From: Natronogracilivirga saccharolytica
Lineage (GTDB): Bacteria > Bacteroidota > Rhodothermia > Balneolales > Natronogracilivirgulaceae
Assembly (NCBI RefSeq): GCF_017921895.1
Contig: NZ_JAFIDN010000001.1
Span: 186,001-250,000 of the forward strand
Length of the DNA: 64,000 nt
Direction of reading: 5' to 3'
Shown: positions 17,916 to 25,331 of the stretch, piece after piece
How positions within the stretch are numbered: position 1 is the stretch's first letter
How the letters are laid out: each line of letters starts with the position of its first letter
Translations under genes and position numbers: made by a program
Notes under the pieces: model-generated
Told to the model about the DNA's origin: nothing
What the model saw: the letters and a program-made list of their open reading frames with translations, nothing else
Database searches by the model: none

Positions 17916-18935
17916 TCAGCCTGATTCTTCTGAAATTCCGGCAAAGTCCGGCGAGCTTGCTCTCAGAACGAGGTCCGGCGTGAAGATGGTATGGGTTGGT
18001 TCGGTGTCGGTCTTCTCCAGTTGCCGTACCATTTTTTCGATTGCAAGTGATCCCATGTCATACATTGGCTGGCGCATGGTGGAGAGCCCCACATATTCGG
18101 AAAACTCCAGATCATCAAATCCGATGATCGGAATACGCATATTGTTGTCTTTCATAGCCTTGATGGCGCCGAGCGCCTGGATGTCCGAGGCACAAAAGCA
18201 GGCTTCGGGGGGCGTATCGCTTCTGATCAGGTTCGTCATGGCCTGATACCCGTTGCTTTCGGTAAATCCGTCGCGTTCCATGTCCTCACCGGTGACAATC
18301 ATTTCGGGATCAACCATGATGCCGGAATCCTGCATGGCGTGGCGATATCCGAGAACGCGGTCAATGACCGGCTTAGAGTCCGGTTTGGCACAGATCATAC
18401 CGACGGAGCGATAACCCTGCTGCAGAAGATGCGAGGTGGCAATATATGCTCCCTCGATGCTGTCAACACTGATGGTGCTGAAACCCGGGTAATATTCATC
18501 CAGGAGGACTACAGGTACGTCGTATTTTTCCAGCTTCTCCCAGGATGAGTCATCGAGATGAACCGAAATGGCCATGTAGCCTTCACCCCAGCCACGTTTG
18601 ATGATGTGATCGGCCTGATCCAGAAGATCCTCGGCAACTTTCACATTGAAAATCTGCAGGTCATAATCGTACTCGGCTATTTTGTCCTGCATTCCGGCCA
18701 GTACTTCCATGAAGAAGTAGTTGGAAATTACCGGAACAATGACCGTAATGATTTTGGATTTTTTCCGTGCCAGGCTTTGTGCCAGTGCGCGGGGGTGATA
18801 ACCGAGTTGATTCGCAACATCGAGCACCCTTTTCCGGGTTGCTGCTGTGACGTGTCCGCTGTCATTAAAGACACGGGACACGGTGGCAATGCTCACCTCT
18901 GCCTGTTTCGCTATGTCATAAATGGTGATACTCAA
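17916..18935 (-). CDS. LacI-family transcriptional regulator, copy 1
   Basis: A 339-residue regulator. The N-terminal helix-turn-helix (TIYDIAKQAEVSIATVSRVFN) and the hinge helix (HPRALAQSLARKK) are textbook LacI, followed by a periplasmic-binding-protein-like sugar domain (ITVIVPVISNYFFMEVLAG onward). The recognition helix and hinge are identical to copy 2 at 28317, so both should read the same operator; the palindromes upstream of susC and of the 42178 operon are candidates. The effector is likely maltose or a maltodextrin, inferred from context. The start codon is TTG, as in copy 2; no ATG fits the family's N terminus. The susE terminator ends 16 bases before the start, so expression may depend on readthrough. 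Confidence 0.93.
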   Translation of the reverse strand: MSITIYDIAKQAEVSIATVSRVFNDSGHVTAATRKRVLDVANQLGYHPRALAQSLARKKSKIITVIVPVISNYFFMEVLAGMQDKIAEYDYDLQIFNVKVAEDLLDQADHIIKRGWGEGYMAISVHLDDSSWEKLEKYDVPVVLLDEYYPGFSTISVDSIEGAYIATSHLLQQGYRSVGMICAKPDSKPVIDRVLGYRHAMQDSGIMVDPEMIVTGEDMERDGFTESNGYQAMTNLIRSDTPPEACFCASDIQALGAIKAMKDNNMRIPIIGFDDLEFSEYVGLSTMRQPMYDMGSLAIEKMVRQLEKTDTEPTHTIFTPDLVLRASSPDFAGISEESG

Positions 18936-18950
18936 AACGTGCAGGACGTT

Positions 18951-18992
18951 AAAAAAAACATCCGCTCCGGAAGGCCTGTTCCGAAGCGGATG
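18951..18992 (-). terminator. Rho-independent terminator after susE
   Basis: On the minus strand CATCCGCTTCGGAA pairs with TTCCGGAGCGGATG (14-base stem, one G-U, 6-base loop) followed by eight T. It lies 16 bases after the susE stop and just before the LacI start, so it probably ends the susCDE transcript or attenuates the regulator. Confidence 0.9.
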
Positions 18993-19007
18993 AATTTATT
19001 ATCCGTT

Positions 19008-20066
19008 TCAGTTCATTATGAGTTCATAGCTGAAGGGAGCCTCTCCAAGGTTGAGGATGACGGTGTAGTTTCCGGCTTCCTCAACAGGAATATTTTCACC
19101 GCCTTCATCAAGGGTACCGTCACCGGTATTGTCACCATAGTCGAGATCATCCCATGTCTGGTTGGCGCGGAACTTCATTTCGCCTTCGACCAGGTCAACA
19201 TCGACGGCCCAGACCTTTTCCTCCATGTCATATTCCAACATGGTATCACCATCCCAGTCGCCTGGTGTGGCGTCACCGACAATGCCCCACTCGGTGTCAA
19301 GAACGGAGTAGGTTTCATCGTTCAGATCTACCTCCATGAGGTAATATCCGGCGTCGGCAGGGATGTTTGCACCGTCTTCATCCAGTGTTCCGTCACCTTC
19401 ATCATCACCCCAGTTGAGGTCCCAGGAGCGCTCGTAGGTGAATTTGTACTCACTGTCGTCCTCCGCGATATAGACATATCCGGTATAGACGTCATCATCG
19501 TCGAAGGAGAACAGCGGCGGAGCATCTTCCGGGCTCCACTCGTTACCATATCCGCTGACATCCTGATATCCGCCCGGAACGTAAATTTCGGGGAGTTCAA
19601 TTTCCACCAGGTAGGGACGTATCATCAGCGAAACCGGTTCTGACACTTCCTCATCGACTTCAGCGCCATCCACTTTGGCAATGACCCTGATCTGCACTTC
19701 GGCATCCTGGGTATCGTCGAAGCCCATGGCTATCAGTTCACTGTTGACCTCGCCTACGGTGAAGGATATTTCGGTTTCAGCGGTGGAGCCAAGTTCGTTG
19801 TAATTTTCGAAATTGTCACCTGTTTCACTTATCTGAACCTCATACTCAACGGCAGCATCATAGCCGTAATCGGCAGCGGTCCATTCCAGTGTAAACAGAA
19901 TCTCGTCGGCCTCATCTTCGAGCAGCTGAAAACTCTGACCTTCCATGTCGGAGGTTATGGAAGGGGCATCCGGTGATGAACTCATCACCGGTCCCGAGTC
20001 TCTGTCACAAGACGAAAAGGCGAAAATCAAGCCTATTGAAACAGTTAGAATAGATAGTAGTCTCAT
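19008..20066 (-). CDS. susE: SusE-like outer-membrane starch-binding lipoprotein
   Basis: A surface lipoprotein that should hold starch close to the SusCD importer. The signal ends in AFSSC (Cys20) followed by DRDS. An N-terminal SusE Ig-like domain (LEWTAADYGYDAAVEYEVQI and on) is followed by two related beta-sandwich starch-binding-like repeats: YVPGGYQDVSGYGNEWSPED to YSVLDTEWG, then VGDATPGDWDGDTM to the end. Both repeats carry DDGDGTLDEGG-like acidic turns (DDEGDGTLDEDGANIP and DNTGDGTLDEGGENIP). The protein is strikingly acidic. The frame runs up to 20093; I chose the ATG at 20066 because it opens directly onto the signal peptide. Last gene of susC-susD-susE. Confidence 0.85.
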   Translation of the reverse strand: MRLLSILTVSIGLIFAFSSCDRDSGPVMSSSPDAPSITSDMEGQSFQLLEDEADEILFTLEWTAADYGYDAAVEYEVQISETGDNFENYNELGSTAETEISFTVGEVNSELIAMGFDDTQDAEVQIRVIAKVDGAEVDEEVSEPVSLMIRPYLVEIELPEIYVPGGYQDVSGYGNEWSPEDAPPLFSFDDDDVYTGYVYIAEDDSEYKFTYERSWDLNWGDDEGDGTLDEDGANIPADAGYYLMEVDLNDETYSVLDTEWGIVGDATPGDWDGDTMLEYDMEEKVWAVDVDLVEGEMKFRANQTWDDLDYGDNTGDGTLDEGGENIPVEEAGNYTVILNLGEAPFSYELIMN

Positions 20067-20094
20067 TGTTCTGAAATTTGGTGTGATAATCAAA

Positions 20095-21660
20095 TTAGTA
20101 TCCGGGATTCTGGGTCAGATTCGGATTGGAGTTGATATCCGAAGAAGGAATCGGATAGAGCTTGAGATGCTCTGAGGTCGATGTTCCTTCCTGGGTATCA
20201 CCTTTCCATGCCCAGACATAGTCGGCAGAAGTGTAGTAACCGTACCTGATGAGGTCGGTTCTGCGCTGGGCCTCCCAGTAAAGTTCACGTGCCCGCTCAT
20301 CGAGAATGAAATCAAGATCGAGCTCGTCTGATGTGATGTGACCGGTCTCGTCACCGTAGGCACGCTCGCGGATGTCATTGACCAGATTCAGAGCCATGTT
20401 CATGTCACCACCGGCTCCGCCTCTCAGTGTAGCTTCGGCATACATGAGATAGACATCGGCAAGGCGGAACATGGGGAAGTCGGTATCGACATAAGCCGAT
20501 CGTGATCCGGGCTCCCCGGTGGAAGTGACATTGCGCCATTTTGTGACCGCATATCCCTCGTTGAAATCACCGAGGTTGTCCACATCACGGTTTTGCCCGT
20601 CGGTGTGGAACATGGCCCTGACATCATTGTCCTTGTCAAATTTGTCGACAAACTCGGGAGTAACCCGATGGCCTTCCCAGCCGCCGGAAATCCCGAAATC
20701 AGCAGCACTCATGCTTCCGCCGACTGCGGCATGAATGATAAAGTTCGTGCCTCCGAAGCTCTGGGTATTGTTGCCGTCAAACGGAATGGCAAAAATAACA
20801 CCATCGGCCTCATCATTGTCGGCAAGGAAGAGCTGATCGTAGGTGGAATTCAGCTCATATCCGCCTTCGTCAATGATTCTCTGTGTATAGGTGACCGCCT
20901 CATCATAGCGCGGTTCATCAATATACACTTCGGCATTCAGGTAGAGCCTGGCCAGCAGCATCCACACGCCGGCCCGGTCGGCCCTGCCATACTGATTTTC
21001 CTGAGGAGCCGGCATGGCGTCCTCTATGTCCATCAGTTCGCTTTCAATATATGAGAAGATCTCCTCGCTTCCGACGGGCTCGGGTTCAAATGCGCCGATG
21101 GGATCATCTTCGGTCACAAAAGGGATATTCCCGCCAAACAGATCCAGTGCATGCCAGTAGCTGAACGCCCGAAGGAAACGGGCCTCGGCCATATACTGCT
21201 GAATCTGGGGATCATCTTCATCCCTTGCATTTCTGATGAACTCATTGGCAAGGGTGATCTGATAGAAAATGCGGCTGTACATCCCCATGACAAAGTCATT
21301 TCCAGGACTCCAGGACTGGGTGTTGAATCCTGGCAGTCCGGGATCGGGCCATGCCACCACCGCCTGGTCCGTCGGGAGCTCCTGGGTTACCCAGAGCTGG
21401 CGGATATAGCTGGAGAAGCCTTCATCGATACCGTCGATATCGGGGCTTCCAGCCGGTCCTTCCTGTCCTGTCACCGCAAGTCCGGCATATAGTTTTGCCA
21501 ATACCTTGCGGAAATTTTCAGGATCTTCATAGATCATATCCGAAGTCACTTCGCTGTCATCTATAGGCGAGGTGGACAGATCGTCGGTGCAGGATGTCCA
21601 TACGGGCACCACTGCTACGATCATTGCAATTAGTAATATTCGATAATTTCGTGTCAGCAT
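20095..21660 (-). CDS. susD: SusD/RagB-family nutrient-binding lipoprotein
   Basis: The lid of the SusCD outer-membrane importer, binding oligosaccharide at the cell surface. The lipobox is VWTSC (Cys24) followed by TDD, an acidic start that fits surface export. The helical SusD scaffold is clear: AEARFLRAFSYWHALDLFG with the preceding NEFIRNARDE, ADRAGVWMLLARLYLNAEVY, and the C-terminal LDFILDERARELYWEAQRRTDLIRYG. Length (521 residues) is normal. It follows susC by 24 bases and precedes susE by 28, one operon. The sugar is inferred to be an alpha-glucan from the surrounding amylases. Confidence 0.96.
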   Translation of the reverse strand: MLTRNYRILLIAMIVAVVPVWTSCTDDLSTSPIDDSEVTSDMIYEDPENFRKVLAKLYAGLAVTGQEGPAGSPDIDGIDEGFSSYIRQLWVTQELPTDQAVVAWPDPGLPGFNTQSWSPGNDFVMGMYSRIFYQITLANEFIRNARDEDDPQIQQYMAEARFLRAFSYWHALDLFGGNIPFVTEDDPIGAFEPEPVGSEEIFSYIESELMDIEDAMPAPQENQYGRADRAGVWMLLARLYLNAEVYIDEPRYDEAVTYTQRIIDEGGYELNSTYDQLFLADNDEADGVIFAIPFDGNNTQSFGGTNFIIHAAVGGSMSAADFGISGGWEGHRVTPEFVDKFDKDNDVRAMFHTDGQNRDVDNLGDFNEGYAVTKWRNVTSTGEPGSRSAYVDTDFPMFRLADVYLMYAEATLRGGAGGDMNMALNLVNDIRERAYGDETGHITSDELDLDFILDERARELYWEAQRRTDLIRYGYYTSADYVWAWKGDTQEGTSTSEHLKLYPIPSSDINSNPNLTQNPGY

Positions 21661-21684
21661 AATTTCTGTTATTAATGGGTTCCT

Positions 21685-24675
21685 TTAGAAATCGATATTC
21701 ACGCTCATGATCCAGGTTCTGGGTCTTGGGTAGACCTGGTTGTCGATACCTCCGAATACTTCCGGATCCAGTCCGCTGTAATTGGTAATCACAAATGCAT
21801 TATTTACGGTACCGGATACCCGCATGGACGGGACGACATCAAAAAGGTTTTCGAATGTGTATCCGACAGTGATGTTATCCATGCGAAGGAACGAAGCGTC
21901 CTCAACGTAATGATCGGAGTGGAAACGCGGGTCTACAAAATTGGTTTCCGTTATGGAAGCCGGGGAATTCCGGAGATACTGGTTGTAAAGCATCATGCTA
22001 TAGAAGCCGTATTCGGAATCCACGTTGTTATATACATAGTTGCCGACCTGCGCGCGTGCGGAAAAGGAAAAGTCCCAATTTTGATACTGGAATCGGGAAG
22101 AGAGGCCGAATGTCACATCCGGATCGGGACTTCCGAGGCGATACTTGTCATCCTCAGTGATTCTCCCGTCACCGGTGCGGTCGACATAGGCTCCCTCAAC
22201 AGGATTGCCTTCCTCGTCATACACCTGTTCATAGACATAAAATGCACTTCTCGGATTACCGACGGAGTGGATCTGAATGGTGTTTCCGGTTCCGCCTGCA
22301 ATATCTCCTGTTTCTACACCGATGTAGTCAGGGTCATCTACGGTAGTCAGACGTGTAATCTCATTGACATTGTGGGATACGTTGAAACTGACCTCCCAGT
22401 AGGCATCCCTGGTGGCAACCGGTACACCGGTGAAGTCCAACTCGATTCCCTGAACTTCAAGGTCACCCACATTGGAGATGATCCTGTTGGTGAAGTTGGT
22501 TCCCGCGGCAACCGGCACAACATTCAGCAGATCTTCAGTTTCTCTGTGATAGGCTTCAATGGTACCGCGAAGCCGGTTGTCATAGAACCCATAATCCAGC
22601 GCAATGTTGTAGGTTTTGGTCTCTTCCCACTTAAGATCCAGATTATAGCCTTCCGGCCGGTACGTGCGGATGAAGTCATCACCGAAGCGGTATTGTGCCG
22701 ATGTTTCACCAAAGGTATAGCGGGCAAGATAGGGGTAGTTACCCTGCAGAATTTCCTGCTGACCCGTCACACCGTACCCTATTCTCAGGCGGAGTTGGGA
22801 GAGTCTTCCGAAGTCTTCCATGAAAGGCTCACGATGCATATTCCAGGCAAACGCCATGGACGGGAAGTAACCCCAGCGATTATCTTCAGCGAATCGGGAG
22901 GAGCCGTCTGCCCGCATCGTGGCTGTAAGCGAATAACGGTTCATGAGTGAATAATTGGCTCTTCCAAAGAAAGATACCAGGTAATTCTCGGTCTTGTAAT
23001 CCGTATCTGAGTGAACCACAACCGTATCTTCGATATTGTAGTTGGTAGTAAAGGTTTCTCCTTCCTCATAGTTGTGTTCCCATGAATAACCGGCAGTAGC
23101 ATCGAAGTTACTGCGAAGATCCGGCAGTTCCGTTTCATAGTTCAGGTAGAAGTCCAGAAGCTGGTTTTCTCTTCTTTGATCATACTCTGTCCTGCTGCCG
23201 GAAAACTCATCGCCTTCGAAGTCAAATGCGGCGTTGTCAGTTACGAAGTTCCGGCCGTCAGAAACATCAGAGTAATCATACCCGAGATTCAGCGTTGCCG
23301 TAAGATCCTGCAGAAATGGCATATTGTAATCAAGCTGGAGATTACCTACCGAGCGATATACCGTTGACTCATCCCGTGTCTGTTCCAGAAGGGCGACAGG
23401 GTTTGCCGGTGCAATGTCAATAGGCTGTCCATCAGCATCGGTCCATGCAAAATAGCCACCAAACGGGGAGTCCTCATCCATGACAGGTTGCGTTGGGTCA
23501 AAAGCAATCGCTGTGTTGACCGCCTCGGTATTAGCAAATCGATTTTCAACTCTGGAACCTCTCAGGTTCAGATCTACCTGAAGATTATCATCAAGAAATC
23601 TCGGAGTGAGCCTGAGTGATCCGGCAAGACGATCATTGCTTGATGTGTTCAAAATGCCTTCATCTCCGGTAAAACCGATGGAAGTATGAAAGGGGACTTC
23701 ACGATAAGCTCCGGACAGGCTGATATTATGCTCGTGACTGAGTACGTTGCTGTAAATCTGATCCTGCCAGTCGGTTTCATGGTCACCAAGCCTGTCTGTT
23801 CCTCTTTCACCGAACCGGTCATCAATGACCTGCCGGAATTGATCCGGCTCCAGAACGTCCAGGGTTTCACGCTGGGTCTGGTAGCTGAGTTTGCTCTCAT
23901 AGTTAAGCTGCAGGGGCTGACCGGCCTGGCCTTGCTTGGTTGTAATAACGATAACGCCGTTGGAAGCACGGGAACCATATATAGCCGTTGCAGAGGCGTC
24001 TTTCAAGACGGTGATGTCCTCAATATCATTCGGATTGATTGAGTTCAATGGATCTCGCATCCCTGATATGCCGCCTGGCGCTATGGGAACTCCGTCAATT
24101 ACAAAGAGCGGATCATTGCTTGCGGAAAGTGACGAACCGCCGCGGATACGTATTGCGGGACCGCTGCCCGGAGCACCGTCGCTTGATGTAACATCCACAC
24201 CGGGGATTCTGCCCTGGAACAGTTCGCCTGGTGATGTTGAGCCGGGATTAAACTGATCAGCAGTCACCCTGCCGATCGATCCGGTATTGTCTTCCACCTG
24301 CCGGGTTCCGTAGCCAATGAACACGACCTCGTCACCGACAATGGACTCGTCCATCATTTCAACGGTAATTGTACTCCGGCCTTCAATGGGTACTTCCAAA
24401 GACTGATACCCGATATATGAAAAAGTAAGAGTATCGTCCGGGGCTGTTTCCAAGCGGAAGTTTCCGTCTGAATCGGAAGTGGTTCCGATGGTAGTTCCTT
24501 CTACGAGAATATTAACTCCTACGAGTTCTTCCTCGGTATTGGCATCAATTACCTGCCCCTCTACGGTATGATCCCGGGCTTGTGCAAAAGCATTTCCGGA
24601 GAGGATCGGCGACAGGAAAAAAGCCGCCAGCAGGTAAGACATTAGTTGATATTTCTTTTTTAGCATAGAAATCAT
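21685..24675 (-). CDS. susC: SusC/RagA-family TonB-dependent outer-membrane transporter
   Basis: A 996-residue TonB-dependent barrel that imports the glycan captured by SusD. A signal peptide (cut after NAFAQA) is followed by a carboxypeptidase-regulatory-like domain (HTVEGQVIDANTEEELVGVN), the plug with the SusC signature (PGELFQGRIPGVDV, IRIRGGSSL, YGSRASNGVIVITTKQG), and a 22-strand barrel ending in the terminal Phe (SVNIDF). A start at the ATG at 24666 (MLKKKYQL) is equally possible. Two LacI-type palindromes lie 180 and 299 bases upstream. First gene of susC-susD-susE. Confidence 0.96.
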   Translation of the reverse strand: MISMLKKKYQLMSYLLAAFFLSPILSGNAFAQARDHTVEGQVIDANTEEELVGVNILVEGTTIGTTSDSDGNFRLETAPDDTLTFSYIGYQSLEVPIEGRSTITVEMMDESIVGDEVVFIGYGTRQVEDNTGSIGRVTADQFNPGSTSPGELFQGRIPGVDVTSSDGAPGSGPAIRIRGGSSLSASNDPLFVIDGVPIAPGGISGMRDPLNSINPNDIEDITVLKDASATAIYGSRASNGVIVITTKQGQAGQPLQLNYESKLSYQTQRETLDVLEPDQFRQVIDDRFGERGTDRLGDHETDWQDQIYSNVLSHEHNISLSGAYREVPFHTSIGFTGDEGILNTSSNDRLAGSLRLTPRFLDDNLQVDLNLRGSRVENRFANTEAVNTAIAFDPTQPVMDEDSPFGGYFAWTDADGQPIDIAPANPVALLEQTRDESTVYRSVGNLQLDYNMPFLQDLTATLNLGYDYSDVSDGRNFVTDNAAFDFEGDEFSGSRTEYDQRRENQLLDFYLNYETELPDLRSNFDATAGYSWEHNYEEGETFTTNYNIEDTVVVHSDTDYKTENYLVSFFGRANYSLMNRYSLTATMRADGSSRFAEDNRWGYFPSMAFAWNMHREPFMEDFGRLSQLRLRIGYGVTGQQEILQGNYPYLARYTFGETSAQYRFGDDFIRTYRPEGYNLDLKWEETKTYNIALDYGFYDNRLRGTIEAYHRETEDLLNVVPVAAGTNFTNRIISNVGDLEVQGIELDFTGVPVATRDAYWEVSFNVSHNVNEITRLTTVDDPDYIGVETGDIAGGTGNTIQIHSVGNPRSAFYVYEQVYDEEGNPVEGAYVDRTGDGRITEDDKYRLGSPDPDVTFGLSSRFQYQNWDFSFSARAQVGNYVYNNVDSEYGFYSMMLYNQYLRNSPASITETNFVDPRFHSDHYVEDASFLRMDNITVGYTFENLFDVVPSMRVSGTVNNAFVITNYSGLDPEVFGGIDNQVYPRPRTWIMSVNIDF

Positions 24676-24854
24676 TTGTTTTCGTGTTATTCAAAAAGAC
24701 GTGTCTTCAGGTTGTCATGAAATGATTCTGGATTGATAGATTCTTTGTAGCAAGAGTCTTATGATTTTGATATTTGAAAGTTTTTTTTGTTTTAATTGAG
24801 TGTTTATCTGATTATGCCTCACCGGCTTGTGCCGGAATTTGATTAAAAAACAAC

Positions 24855-24868
24855 TGTAAGCGCTTACA
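24855..24868. promoter_or_regulatory. LacI-type operator upstream of susC (perfect palindrome)
   Basis: TGTAAGCGCTTACA is a perfect 14-base palindrome with the central CG typical of LacI/CcpA-family operators, where the hinge-helix leucine intercalates. It lies 180 bases ahead of susC. Likely ligand proteins are the two LacI regulators in this locus. Confidence 0.75.
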
Positions 24869-24973
24869 TTCACCATCGTATAAATTACGCTCACATGTAA
24901 TATTTATTTAAATCTAATGATTACACCACAAAAAAACGCTTTTTTAAAAGAACTTTTACATTTTATAACAAAA

Positions 24974-24987
24974 TGAAAGCGCTTACT
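24974..24987. promoter_or_regulatory. Second LacI-type operator upstream of susC
   Basis: TGAAAGCGCTTACT matches the first palindrome at 12 of 14 positions and keeps the AAGCGCTT core. Centre-to-centre spacing from the first site is 119 bases, compatible with looping by a LacI-family tetramer or with two dimers. Confidence 0.65.
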
Positions 24988-25331
24988 CCTGCTATATAAC
25001 ACAAGCATTGGAAAAGCAGAGAGGGGTGGGATGAATTTTACAAAAGGTGCAAAAACGGATGGGAGGGGTGGTGGTTTTTTTACAAATTTTAATTGTATCA
25101 GGCATAAACTATGACTGTTCAAACTCTCCATGCGATGAGGTTTTGTTATTTGAGTTGATAAACAAAAAAAGCGCCTGCTCGCAGTTCATTACGTACAGAC
25201 GCCTAAAGTGCATAATAGATAGTTTGAAAATTATTCGGAAATTTACGTAACCAGTCTCATGAAAGTGCCATAAATAAATCGATTTAAATATTTCTGCGTA
25301 TCTAAAGTCAGGTTCATATGGTCATAGGATA

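Larger units (their letters stand above)
24676..25331. other. Intergenic region carrying the susCDE control sequences
   Basis: A 656-base, AT-rich gap. The half nearest susC holds two LacI-type palindromes and presumably the susC promoter, though no exact TAnnTTTG minus-7 element was found on the minus strand. The other half receives the end of the 25332 amylase transcript; on the minus strand a weak GCGTC/GGCGC pairing before seven T (about 25162-25202) is the only terminator-like signal. Frames of 67-75 codons here have no recognisable product. Confidence 0.6.

Noticed and set aside
25047-25250. 67-codon plus-strand frame in the susC upstream region
   Set aside because: No recognisable product or leader, composition is that of AT-rich intergenic DNA, and it lies in a control region of minus-strand genes.
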